From Acidobacteriaceae bacterium (GTDB taxonomy: Bacteria; Acidobacteriota; Terriglobia; Terriglobales; Acidobacteriaceae), in NCBI GenBank assembly GCA_003152795.1, contig PMBA01000376.1, forward strand, positions 274 to 12,646: DNA of 12,373 bases, read 5' to 3'. A model generated the notes under the pieces. It made no database searches. It was not told the DNA's origin and was given only the letters and a program-made list of their open reading frames with translations. This document shows, in pieces, positions 1 to 7,041 of this stretch. Position 1 is the first letter of the stretch, and each line of letters opens with the position of its first letter. The translations under genes and the position numbers were made by a program.

Positions 1-584
1 CTATCCACTACCGGGTAAATGCGGGTTTTATTCCCGCCGATCATTGGGTGAACGATCCCGAGCAAGGAGGCGGACGCATTCTCGGCGAGGTCTGCCATTT
101 CGTGGACTTCCTCTGCTTTCTCGCGGGTGCGTTTCCCATCGAAGTGCAAGCGCAGACCGTGGGCAATCCGGGGCAGTACAGCATGGATAACGTAATCGCA
201 TCGCTCAAGTTCGCGAATGGGACGTTGGGAACAATCAGCTATCTCGCCAACGGCGACAAGGCCGCTTCGAAGGAGCGAATCGAAGTGTTCGGCGGCGGCT
301 CGGTCGCGATCCTCGAAGATTTTCGGCGGCTCGAACTGGTTCGCCACGGCCGCAAACAAATCACGCGCGCGCGCTGGAGACAGGACAAGGGCCACAAAGC
401 GGAGATGCAGGCATTTGTAAACGCGCTCTTGGGCAAGACGCCGCCGCCCACTCCATTTGAGCAGATCGTAGGCTCGACGCTCGCGACCCTTCGACTGCAG
501 AATTCATGCCAGACGGGGCAACCTCTGACGGTCGAATTGAGTGAGTTTGTCGCGTCGGCGCTGCCGGGAAATTCGTCGCAGTGA
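1..584 (+). CDS. Gfo/Idh/MocA-family oxidoreductase, C-terminal part (5' end outside window)
   Basis: Only the last ~193 codons are visible. The frame is open from base 3 to the TGA at 582-584, and the codons before the first ATG (48) are in frame and family-like (YRVNAGFIPADHW), so ATG 48 is not the start. What is visible is the C-terminal alpha/beta substrate domain of an NAD(P)-dependent sugar dehydrogenase. It includes a GGGRILGEVCHFVDF stretch, whose histidine matches the usual catalytic H of the D/E-xxx-H motif. The Rossmann domain lies upstream. The wording resembles the C-terminal half of bi-domain oxidoreductases (an alcohol-dehydrogenase-like half fused to a Gfo/Idh/MocA half) that are common in O-antigen and exopolysaccharide clusters. 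Whether this copy has that fusion cannot be seen. It probably oxidises or interconverts a nucleotide sugar in the cytosol. The carbamoyltransferase follows 49 bases later in the same direction, consistent with one operon. Confidence 0.85.
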   Translation, partial: IHYRVNAGFIPADHWVNDPEQGGGRILGEVCHFVDFLCFLAGAFPIEVQAQTVGNPGQYSMDNVIASLKFANGTLGTISYLANGDKAASKERIEVFGGGSVAILEDFRRLELVRHGRKQITRARWRQDKGHKAEMQAFVNALLGKTPPPTPFEQIVGSTLATLRLQNSCQTGQPLTVELSEFVASALPGNSSQ

Positions 585-633
585 TAAATCCGCTCCAGAA
601 AAATGGAATGACAGAGAAGGGGACGAGCCGTAA

Positions 634-2376
634 ATGCTGATTCTGGGCCTGAACATGTTTCATGCGGATTCATCGGCCGCGATCGTTGCAGACGGAAAAA
701 CTATTTTTGCGGTGGCCGAAGAGCGGCTCAATCGGCACAAACACTATGGCGGATTCCCTGCACTGGCGGTGAAAGCGTGTCTGGATGCGGCAGGCGCGAA
801 AATCACCGACGTTCAGCACGTTGCCGTTGGGCAGGACAGTGACGCCAACCTCGCCAGAAAAGTGCAGTATGCGCTGGCAAATCCGGCGAAGGTTCTGAAT
901 TTTATCAAGATGCGGCAGCGCAAGGAATCGATGCGCGATGTGCGTTCGCTGCTGTCGCAGGCGCTCGACGTGGATGCCTCCACGCTGAAATTTGAAGAAC
1001 ACCATCTGGAGCACCACATCGCGCACATCGCCAGTTCGTATTACTGTTCCCCATGGGAAAAGGCGGCGGGCTTCAGCTACGACGGCTCGGGAGATTTTGT
1101 CTCCACCATGACGGCGCGTTGCGAGGGCGCCGAAATCCAGGTGCTCGATCGCGTGTTCCTGCCGCATTCACTGGGCAGCTTCTACACCATGATCTGCGAT
1201 TTCATCGGCTATAGAAAATATGGCGATGAAGGCAAAGTCATGGGGCTGGCGCCGTACGGGAAAGACACCTACATCGACGAGATTCGGAAGATCGTCACGC
1301 TTAAGAATGGCAGCTTTCAACTCAACATGAGCTACTTCAAACCGCTCGGGAGCAGCCAGGGAATGCAGGTGCTGCCCGACGGAACGGTGCGCCTGGCACG
1401 GCATTTCTCCGAGAAGATGGAAAAGCTTTTCGGCGCCCCTCGCGAACCGCACGCCGAGATCACGCAGCGGGACATGGATCTCGCTTATGCCATGCAATCT
1501 TGTTTTGAGGAAGTGTTCTTCCATCTTGCGAACGGACTGCACCAGCGCGTTCCCCATGAAAATCTTGCGATGGCGGGCGGCTGCGCGCTCAACAGCGTGG
1601 CGAACGGCAAACTGTTTGACCGCACGCCATTCCGGCGCACCTGGATTCAGCCGGCGGCGGGCGACGAAGGCCTGGCGATTGGCGCTGCGCTGCACACATA
1701 TCATTCGGCGCTGAAACAGCCGCGCACGAACGAAGCGCAGATGAATCACGCTTACCTCGGCCCCGAGTTTTCCGACGCGCAGATCGAATCAGCCTTAGAA
1801 AGCGCGGGCGTAAAGTACCGGCGCCTGGAGCGCGCACCACTGCTTGACGCGGTTACCGATCAAATGGTGCAAGGCAACGTTGTGGGATGGTTTCAGGGCC
1901 GCATGGAGTGGGGACCGCGCGCGCTCGGCAACCGTTCCATTGTGACCCACCCGGGCCTGCCCGACATGAAGGATGTGTTGAACGCGCGCATCAAGCACCG
2001 GGAGTGGTTCCGTCCCTTTGCGCCATCGATTCTGGCGGAGGCGCAGCACGAATATTTCGAACATGATCATCCGTCGCCCTACATGCTCCATGTGTACAAG
2101 ATTCGTCCGGAGAAGCGGCAGAGCCTCTGCGCCGTGAACCACGTGGACAATACCGGGCGATTGCAGACGGTGGCGCGGGAAGAGAATCCGCTTTACTACG
2201 ATCTGATCCAGACGTTTGGCCGGAAAACTGGAATCCCGGTGATCCTGAACACGAGCTTCAACGAGAACGAGCCGATCGTGTGCACGCCTCAGGAAGCCAT
2301 CGATTGCTTCCAGCGAACCAGGATGGACGTGCTGGCGATCGGATCGTTTTTCGCGTGCAAATCTGAACCGGCATAA
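634..2376 (+). CDS. O-carbamoyltransferase, NodU/CmcH family
   Basis: A full-length (580 aa) family member that transfers a carbamoyl group from carbamoyl phosphate, via carbamoyl-adenylate, to a hydroxyl of a sugar or other small molecule in the cytosol. The N-terminal ASKHA/Kae1-like half starts MLILGLNMFHADSSAA. It carries the metal-site pattern EHHIAHIASSYY (H127, H131) followed by YDGSGD (D150), then AAGDEGLAIGAAL (D344). The H-x3-H, +19 D spacing matches what I recall for the TobZ iron site. The C-terminal carbamoyltransferase domain spans about 400-570 and shows QGRMEWGPRALGNRSI, REWFRPFAPSIL and LNTSFNENEPIVCTP. ATG 634 has a purine-rich RBS (GAAGGGGA) about 10 bases upstream. The position inside a glycan cluster suggests that the substrate is a sugar residue of the surface polymer. 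The exact acceptor cannot be told from sequence. Confidence 0.95.
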   Translation: MLILGLNMFHADSSAAIVADGKTIFAVAEERLNRHKHYGGFPALAVKACLDAAGAKITDVQHVAVGQDSDANLARKVQYALANPAKVLNFIKMRQRKESMRDVRSLLSQALDVDASTLKFEEHHLEHHIAHIASSYYCSPWEKAAGFSYDGSGDFVSTMTARCEGAEIQVLDRVFLPHSLGSFYTMICDFIGYRKYGDEGKVMGLAPYGKDTYIDEIRKIVTLKNGSFQLNMSYFKPLGSSQGMQVLPDGTVRLARHFSEKMEKLFGAPREPHAEITQRDMDLAYAMQSCFEEVFFHLANGLHQRVPHENLAMAGGCALNSVANGKLFDRTPFRRTWIQPAAGDEGLAIGAALHTYHSALKQPRTNEAQMNHAYLGPEFSDAQIESALESAGVKYRRLERAPLLDAVTDQMVQGNVVGWFQGRMEWGPRALGNRSIVTHPGLPDMKDVLNARIKHREWFRPFAPSILAEAQHEYFEHDHPSPYMLHVYKIRPEKRQSLCAVNHVDNTGRLQTVAREENPLYYDLIQTFGRKTGIPVILNTSFNENEPIVCTPQEAIDCFQRTRMDVLAIGSFFACKSEPA

Positions 2377-2381
2377 CCGCC

Positions 2382-3491
2382 ATGACTGAGACTCCAGTTG
2401 CGGTGGCCCCATCTTCCGCGCTAAAGCTCCGGAGAACCGGTGCGTGGCGCGGCATTCGAGTGCTCGCTTGGGACGGCGACGTTCTCTACGGGTGCCGCGG
2501 GTATCGGATCGTTCGAATGAACCTTCGCCTGCAAGCAGCCGAGAGCGCGAAGTGGGAATTGGTCGCGTGCTTTCGTCCAGCCTGGTGGAGGAATTTCACA
2601 TCCCGCTCCGCGCTGAGCTATCGCCTGGTGCGCGATGGCTTCCATGCGCTGGCCGTTCTCGAAGATCGGACGATGGTGGGCGCGGTTCCGGGCGCGCTGG
2701 TAACGCGAATCCAGAACAGCGGCGAATTTCGCGTTACCCATCGCATTCAGCGTGGCATAAGGCCGCTGCACGTCACCGCCGTTCCATCGGGGACAATTTA
2801 CTGGGGCGAGTATTTCGACAATCGCCAGCGCGCGGAAGTTCACATCTACGCTTCGACCGATCGCGGGAGCACCTGGCAGGTTGCTTACACGTTTCCCGAG
2901 GGGAGCATACGACACGTCCACAACATTGTTTACGACCGTTGGAGCGATTGCCTCTGGATTCTGACGGGCGATGAAGGCTCGGAGTGCAAGGTGCTGCGCG
3001 CATCCTGCGATCTTGGCTCCGGAGGGCGCTCGGTGGAAGTGGTGCTGGCAGGCAACCAGCAAGCGCGGGCCGTGGCGGCGATCCCAACGCAGAGCGGGTT
3101 GTATCTCTCGACGGATACGCCCTTCGAGAAGAACCACGTCTATCGGCTCGATCGCGCGGGAAAGGTCGAGAAGGTTGGCGACCTCGCCAGCTCTTCGATC
3201 TTTGGTTGCAGGGTGGGCAGCTGGGGCAGCGAGGCGATGTTCTTTTCGACCATGATCGAGCCCAGCGACGTGAACACAGGCCGCGAAGTGAAAATCTCCG
3301 GCTCGCGAGACGGAACAAACTGGCAGGTGCTGGCGAGCTGGACGAAGGACAATTTTCCCACGCGTTACTTCCAATACGGCAACGCCTTCCTTCCCGACGG
3401 CGACAATTCCACCAATTATCTTGCGGTGACCACGATCGCCGTCGAGCATGAGGATCTGGTCACCACACTCTGGGAAGTGGAATCGGCATGA
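2382..3491 (+). CDS. Asp-box (BNR/sialidase-like) beta-propeller protein, function unknown
   Basis: I do not recognise a specific function for this 369-aa protein. It has one good Asp box (S-T-D-R-G-S-T-W, residues 158-165) and a degenerate second one (S-R-D-G-T-N-W, 308-314). A third STD turn lies at 243-245. The surrounding short beta-strand blocks (for example LWILTGDEGS, GLYLSTDTP) fit a BNR/sialidase-type beta-propeller. No signal peptide or membrane helix is visible, so it is probably cytosolic. The sialidase catalytic signature FRIP is absent, so sialidase activity should not be assumed. ATG 2382 follows the carbamoyltransferase stop by 5 bases with no good Shine-Dalgarno sequence, which suggests re-initiation. 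Its stop overlaps the next ATG (ATGA). Being locked between a carbamoyltransferase and a C5-epimerase argues for a role in the same glycan pathway, perhaps as a polymer-binding, lyase-like or scaffold protein. Confidence 0.8.
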   Translation: MTETPVAVAPSSALKLRRTGAWRGIRVLAWDGDVLYGCRGYRIVRMNLRLQAAESAKWELVACFRPAWWRNFTSRSALSYRLVRDGFHALAVLEDRTMVGAVPGALVTRIQNSGEFRVTHRIQRGIRPLHVTAVPSGTIYWGEYFDNRQRAEVHIYASTDRGSTWQVAYTFPEGSIRHVHNIVYDRWSDCLWILTGDEGSECKVLRASCDLGSGGRSVEVVLAGNQQARAVAAIPTQSGLYLSTDTPFEKNHVYRLDRAGKVEKVGDLASSSIFGCRVGSWGSEAMFFSTMIEPSDVNTGREVKISGSRDGTNWQVLASWTKDNFPTRYFQYGNAFLPDGDNSTNYLAVTTIAVEHEDLVTTLWEVESA

Positions 3492-4483
3492 GCCTCGCCA
3501 CGCGTTGGCATTACTACCGGCGTATCTTCTCCGCCTATCTTGGTTCTGGACGAAGCCAATTGACATTCTGGCATGAAGTGCCGGAGATCAACCCGCGCGC
3601 GTCCGCCAGCCGGCTTGGCGAATATCACATGCTGTTTCGCGAGAAGGCGGACTATGCCGGGCACTACGACGCTGCCGGCATTCCCATGCTCGACTACCAC
3701 GGCGTGATTGGTCTGCAGTACAACCCGATCGCGATTGCGCAGTGGGGCCTCGCCAACTACAACTGTTTCTGTGAAACCAGCGACCAGGCTCGCTGGCAGA
3801 AGACTCTCAAGGCTGCCGATTGGCTCGCCGCTAATCTGGAACAGAACGCTCACGGGCTCTGGGTCTGGAATCATCATTTCGATTGGGAGTATCGCGATAC
3901 CCTCAAAGCGCCATGGTATTCGGGCCTGGCGCAGGGACAGGGCGTTTCCCTTCTCTTGCGGGCGCATTCTTATTCCAAAGACGAGAAGCATCAACATGCG
4001 GCCGAAAGGGCGTTTGTCGCCTTGACACGGCCCGTTGCCGAAGGTGGCGTACTCTTTGAAGACGACCAGAAGCGCCTGTGGATCGAAGAATATCTTGTCG
4101 AACCGCCAACGCACATTTTGAACGGATTCATGTGGGCGCTCTGGGGCGTATTCGATTTCTGGCTGGCGCACGCGGATGCTTCAGCGAAACGAATCTTCGA
4201 TCGCGGAGTCGACACTCTGGTTCACAACCTGGCTCGATTCGATACCGGATACTGGTCGCTCTATGAACAGTCCGGGACCGGGCAATCAAGAACCGGGCTG
4301 AAAATGCTGGCCAGCCCTTTCTATCACCAGTTGCATATCGTACAGTTGCGCGTGATGTCGAATCTGACGGGCGATGCTCGCTTCGCGACGGTTGCTGAGC
4401 GATGGGAAGGCTACGCGCGGCGACGCAGCAATCGGAACCGTGCCCTGATCGAGAAAAGCGCTTTCAAATTGTTGCACTACTGA
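3488..4483 (+). CDS. D-glucuronyl C5-epimerase family protein
   Basis: The 331-aa protein matches the C-terminal (alpha/alpha-barrel) domain of glucuronyl C5-epimerases, the enzymes that invert C5 of D-glucuronate to L-iduronate in heparosan/heparan-type chains. Visible hallmarks are WYSGLAQGQ (143-151) followed by SLLLRA, GGVLFED then WIEEY (198-202), HILNGFMWALWG (209-220), and the YHQLHI block (279-284) after SGTGQ. The vertebrate enzymes carry an extra N-terminal region including a beta-domain. This protein is much shorter, like other bacterial members. No signal peptide or transmembrane segment is seen, so it may act on nascent or lipid-linked chains in the cytosol. ATG 3488 overlaps the preceding stop by four bases, with a GGAAGTGG purine tract upstream. 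The family call is secure, but actual epimerase activity and the polymer are inferred. Confidence 0.88.
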   Translation: MSLATRWHYYRRIFSAYLGSGRSQLTFWHEVPEINPRASASRLGEYHMLFREKADYAGHYDAAGIPMLDYHGVIGLQYNPIAIAQWGLANYNCFCETSDQARWQKTLKAADWLAANLEQNAHGLWVWNHHFDWEYRDTLKAPWYSGLAQGQGVSLLLRAHSYSKDEKHQHAAERAFVALTRPVAEGGVLFEDDQKRLWIEEYLVEPPTHILNGFMWALWGVFDFWLAHADASAKRIFDRGVDTLVHNLARFDTGYWSLYEQSGTGQSRTGLKMLASPFYHQLHIVQLRVMSNLTGDARFATVAERWEGYARRRSNRNRALIEKSAFKLLHY

Positions 4484-4501
4484 TTGTTCCGAGTGCCCAC
4501 C

Positions 4502-5740
4502 GTGAAGATCCTCTACATCTCGCAATATTTTCCGCCAGAAATGGGAGCGCCGGCGGCGCGCGCCGCGGAATTGTCCCGGCGCTGGGCGCGGATGGGGCAC
4601 GACGTGACTGTTCTCACCGGATTTCCAAACCATCCGACCGGCATCGTGCCCGCGGAGTGGCGCTCACGACTCCACCATTTTCGCTGCCAGGAAACCGTCG
4701 ATGGGGTACGCGTCGTTCGCACCTGGCTGTGGCCGCTGCCAAACCGAAAGGCGCACGAGCGGATCCGAAATTACGCATCGTTCTGGATCTCGTCATCGGT
4801 CACCGGCTTGGCTCTGCAAAAACCGGATGTAGTCATCGCCACGTCTCCTCAATTGCTGGTCGCACTTTCGGGATGGTGGCTGGCGTTTTGGAAGCGCGTT
4901 CCTTTCGTCTTCGAAGTGCGCGATCTTTGGCCGGAAGCGCTTGCGGCCGTCGGCGCGGGCAGTGAAGGAACCTGGCTCCATCGCACCCTGGGCGCGATCG
5001 CCGGATTTCTCTACCGTCGCGCCGACCGCATAGTCGTCGTGGCGCCGGCCTTCAAGGATCACCTGATCCGCCACTGGAACGTCCCCGCGGCAAAGATTTC
5101 CATTGTCGAGAACGGTGTCGAGACCGATCTGTTCCGGGTCGACCTGGCCACGGCCGAGGTGCGAAAGCAACTGCAGCTCGAAAATCGCTTTTTGATCTGC
5201 TACATCGGCACGATGGGCAATGCGCACGGGCTAGGCACGGTGATCGCCGCCGCCGGGCAATTGCAAACCACATTGCCGAATGCGATGTTCTTACTGATTG
5301 GAGAGGGGGCGGAAAAGGAACGGATCGTCGAACTGGCTGCTGCCCGCGGACTCACCAACCTTCAGTTTCTTGGCCAGCAGCCGCGGGAACGGATTCCCGC
5401 CTATATTTCGGCTGCCGATCTTTGCCTGGTCATGCTGAAAAAGACTGAGTTGTTCAAAACGGTGATTCCCACCAAACTTCTCGAATACATGGCGTGCGAA
5501 CGGCCGGTCATCGTCGCCGTCGATGGGCAGGCGCGGCAGATTGTCGAAGAAGCCGGCGCCGGCGTTTTCGTGGATCCCGAAAACAGCCAAGCCCTGGTGC
5601 AGGCGATCCTCGACCTGGCGGAGAACCCCGAGCGACGAAGACAAATGGGAGCCAGCGGGCGTCAATACATCGTCAATAGACTTTCCCGCGAAAAAACAGC
5701 GCACGACTACATCGCTGTGCTGCAGAAGCTTGGCGTGTAG
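4502..5740 (+). CDS. GT4-family glycosyltransferase, WbuB-like
   Basis: A cytosolic retaining glycosyltransferase of the GT-B fold that adds a sugar from a nucleotide donor to a growing lipid-linked oligosaccharide. The N-terminal acceptor half begins KILYISQYFPPEMGAPAAR and carries FEVRDLWPEALAAVGA (from residue 137), typical of WbuB-type (putative fucosamine/amino-sugar transferase) proteins. The C-terminal donor half has IVENGVETDLF (201-211), the glycine turn IGEGAEKER, and the donor-site block PTKLLEYMACERPVI (from 323). I place the start at GTG 4502 because the conserved N-terminus begins at the next codon, giving 412 aa. The frame also opens at TTG 4484, directly after the epimerase stop, and at GTG 4493. 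None has a clear Shine-Dalgarno sequence, so coupling to the upstream gene is likely. It appears to be the last gene of the run. The exact sugar is unknown. Confidence 0.9.
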   Translation: MKILYISQYFPPEMGAPAARAAELSRRWARMGHDVTVLTGFPNHPTGIVPAEWRSRLHHFRCQETVDGVRVVRTWLWPLPNRKAHERIRNYASFWISSSVTGLALQKPDVVIATSPQLLVALSGWWLAFWKRVPFVFEVRDLWPEALAAVGAGSEGTWLHRTLGAIAGFLYRRADRIVVVAPAFKDHLIRHWNVPAAKISIVENGVETDLFRVDLATAEVRKQLQLENRFLICYIGTMGNAHGLGTVIAAAGQLQTTLPNAMFLLIGEGAEKERIVELAAARGLTNLQFLGQQPRERIPAYISAADLCLVMLKKTELFKTVIPTKLLEYMACERPVIVAVDGQARQIVEEAGAGVFVDPENSQALVQAILDLAENPERRRQMGASGRQYIVNRLSREKTAHDYIAVLQKLGV

Positions 5741-5786
5741 CCGCGCACGTTCCTCTCCGAAAAGAACGAGGCGAGTGCACGCGCCA

Positions 5787-5802
5787 CGGACAGGCGTGTC
5801 CG
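5787..5802. terminator. Small hairpin between convergent genes (possible bidirectional terminator or REP-like unit)
   Basis: CGGACA-GGCG-TGTCCG is a perfect 6-base-pair stem with a 4-base loop. It lies in the 75-base gap between the GT4 stop and the end of the minus-strand exporter gene. There is no T-run on either side, so it is not a textbook intrinsic terminator. Its position between two convergent stops makes a transcript-end role plausible. Confidence 0.35.
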
Positions 5803-5815
5803 CGTCACGCAGCAT

Positions 5816-6799
5816 TTAAGGATGGACCGCAACCACTGCCAAGGCGGTGGACACCGACATGGCCGCATCCGCGGTGCGATAGGCGGCGGCTTTTGCCGCG
5901 CTGCCGGGGACAAACAATATGTCGCCCTTCACCAGAGCCATATCCGGGGCCTTGGCATAAAGCACTTTCTTCAGGTTGACGGGAATCTCCTGAACCCCGT
6001 TGGGCGTCTGCCTCAATATTCTGGTCTTGGCCAGGGCGGAGGTGCGAGTGCTCCCACCGGCCAACGCCAGGGCCTTGAGAACCGAGAGACCGCTGTCCTC
6101 AATCAGAAACCCGCTGGGATGCCCCACATCGCCCACCACGTACACGATCCCGGCGCGAGAAACAATGATCGTGTCTCCAGGAAGGATATCCACATTGTTC
6201 TGGGTATCCTCCGCCAGGTTTGCCGACAGCTGAAGGTCAACCTTCTGACCGGGATTTCCGCGCCGCTCGATAGTCACGTTGTGACCTGCCTTGTCGGTTA
6301 ATCCTCCCGCCACCGAGATCAAGTCGAAAAGGCGTCGTTCGCCGATCACCGGGTAGGCGCCGGGGTGATTGACCTCTCCCACCAGCGTAACGGCTTGTGA
6401 GGCGGATTCGTCAACGAAAATCGCCACGTGCGGGCCGCGGACAAAACCTCCATCCTCCAATCGCTTTTGGATCAACTCCTGGGCTTCATCGGTGGTCAGG
6501 TCGGCGACGTGAACATAATCGATCAGGGGAAGGTAGATGTCGCCCGAACCGCTGATGCGAGCCTTGGTCGAAAGATCAGGCACTCCGAACACATTGACCT
6601 CGATCAGATCGCCCATGCCCAGCTTCACGTTGGAATTCGCCAGCAGACGGGTGGATGGGGGCGAAGCGCTTTCGTTCGCAAGCGCTGGCACCGGCGCACC
6701 TTTCGTGGCAGGGGTCTGGGCCAGAAGGTGGAGGCTGCACAAACCAACAAGAAACACGTTCAAGCTTCGCAGAAGGAAGCGATGATTCCGCCCGGACAT
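5816..6799 (-). CDS. Polysaccharide export protein, Poly_export/SLBB domains (Wza-like)
   Basis: A 327-aa secreted protein of the outer-membrane polysaccharide export family, which forms the channel or periplasmic gate for capsule and exopolysaccharide release. Residues 1-27 form a Sec signal peptide (RNHR, a hydrophobic core, then cleavage likely at LLA|QTPA). Cys21 is not in a lipobox, so unlike Wza it is probably not a lipoprotein. The Poly_export domain spans about 56-131 (KLGMGDLIEVNVFGVPDLS). Two SLBB domains follow, at about 135-185 (VTLVGEVNHPGAYPV) and 217-265 (GIVYVVGDVGHPSGF). The tail (300-327) is alanine-rich and ends in a short hydrophobic stretch, STALAVVAV. ATG 6799 is supported by an AAGGAG ribosome site 7 bases upstream. 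The gene points toward the glycan operon end and is divergent from the WecA-like initiator. Confidence 0.93.
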   Translation of the reverse strand: MSGRNHRFLLRSLNVFLVGLCSLHLLAQTPATKGAPVPALANESASPPSTRLLANSNVKLGMGDLIEVNVFGVPDLSTKARISGSGDIYLPLIDYVHVADLTTDEAQELIQKRLEDGGFVRGPHVAIFVDESASQAVTLVGEVNHPGAYPVIGERRLFDLISVAGGLTDKAGHNVTIERRGNPGQKVDLQLSANLAEDTQNNVDILPGDTIIVSRAGIVYVVGDVGHPSGFLIEDSGLSVLKALALAGGSTRTSALAKTRILRQTPNGVQEIPVNLKKVLYAKAPDMALVKGDILFVPGSAAKAAAYRTADAAMSVSTALAVVAVHP

Positions 6800-6806
6800 A
6801 CCTGGA

Positions 6807-6812
6807 CTCCTT
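6807..6812 (-). promoter_or_regulatory. Shine-Dalgarno site of the SLBB export gene
   Basis: The minus strand reads AAGGAG, then 7 bases, then the ATG at 6799. This is the strongest ribosome-binding site in the window and it fixes the start of the export gene. Confidence 0.75.
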
Positions 6813-6862
6813 GATTGATGCGTGCGTCGAGTCTAACACAGGCGCCACGGGTAAAATCCGCG

Positions 6863-6874
6863 CAGCGCGCGCTG
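6863..6874. repeat. Perfect 12-base palindrome in the divergent intergenic region
   Basis: CAGCGCGCGCTG equals its own reverse complement. It sits about 65 bases before the export gene start and well upstream of the WecA-like gene. It could be a dimeric regulator site, but alternating GC sequence makes chance palindromes fairly likely here. Confidence 0.35.
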
Positions 6875-6878
6875 TTTC

Positions 6879-6947
6879 ACAGCCCTCGGACCATCGACAG
6901 TCAACCGGAAAATGAGCCGAAACAGTTGCTCGGCGACCATCGCGAGT
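6879..6947. repeat. Imperfect direct repeat (two copies) in the divergent spacer
   Basis: Copy 1 (6879-6901) and copy 2 (6922-6947) share the ordered words ACAG, CTCGG, ACCATCG and AGT. Copy 2 differs by small insertions of 1 and 2 bases and by a few changes. The copies start 43 bases apart, about four helical turns. Copy 2 overlaps the candidate -35 of the plus-strand promoter. This resembles a tandem operator, but the function is inferred. Confidence 0.4.
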
Positions 6948-6955
6948 TGTATAGT
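6926..6955 (+). promoter_or_regulatory. Candidate sigma70-type promoter for the WecA-like gene
   Basis: TATAGT (6950-6955) matches the -10 consensus at 5 of 6 positions. TTGCTC (6926-6931) keeps only the TTG of the -35 box, with an 18-base spacer. Transcription would start near 6962, leaving a leader of about 80 bases before GTG 7042. On the other strand the best -10-like word for the export gene is TAGACT (6830-6835), with no good -35. Confidence 0.4.
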
Positions 6956-7041
6956 TCCAAGCAATAAACATTTCATCACACCAATGCCGTCAAGGGGAAA
7001 CTTCGTCTGAACGAATCGACTGAAGGTTCCGCAAAGCGGAC

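Noticed and set aside
2382..3491. Annotation of the Asp-box protein as a sialidase
   Set aside because: The FRIP motif and the signal peptide are absent and only one Asp box is canonical.
2421..3566. Long open frame on the minus strand opposite the Asp-box gene
   Set aside because: It mirrors the plus-strand gene in GC-rich DNA, shows no recognisable motif, and would break an operon whose plus-strand genes are joined by a 5-base gap and an ATGA overlap.
4402..4965. Plus-strand open frame across the epimerase/GT4 junction
   Set aside because: It is arginine-rich, low-complexity translation out of frame with two well-supported genes.
6852..6857. TAAAAT as a plus-strand -10 box
   Set aside because: It has no -35 partner at 16-18 bases and lies about 185 bases from the gene; the TATAGT box at 6950 is better.
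6984..7010. Nine-codon leader ORF (MPSRGNFV) upstream of the WecA-like gene
   Set aside because: There is no ribosome site and no attenuator structure or run of regulatory codons, so chance is likely.
7028..7040. TCCGC-AAA-GCGGA hairpin
   Set aside because: The stem is only five base pairs with no T-run; it is too weak to call a terminator or riboswitch.
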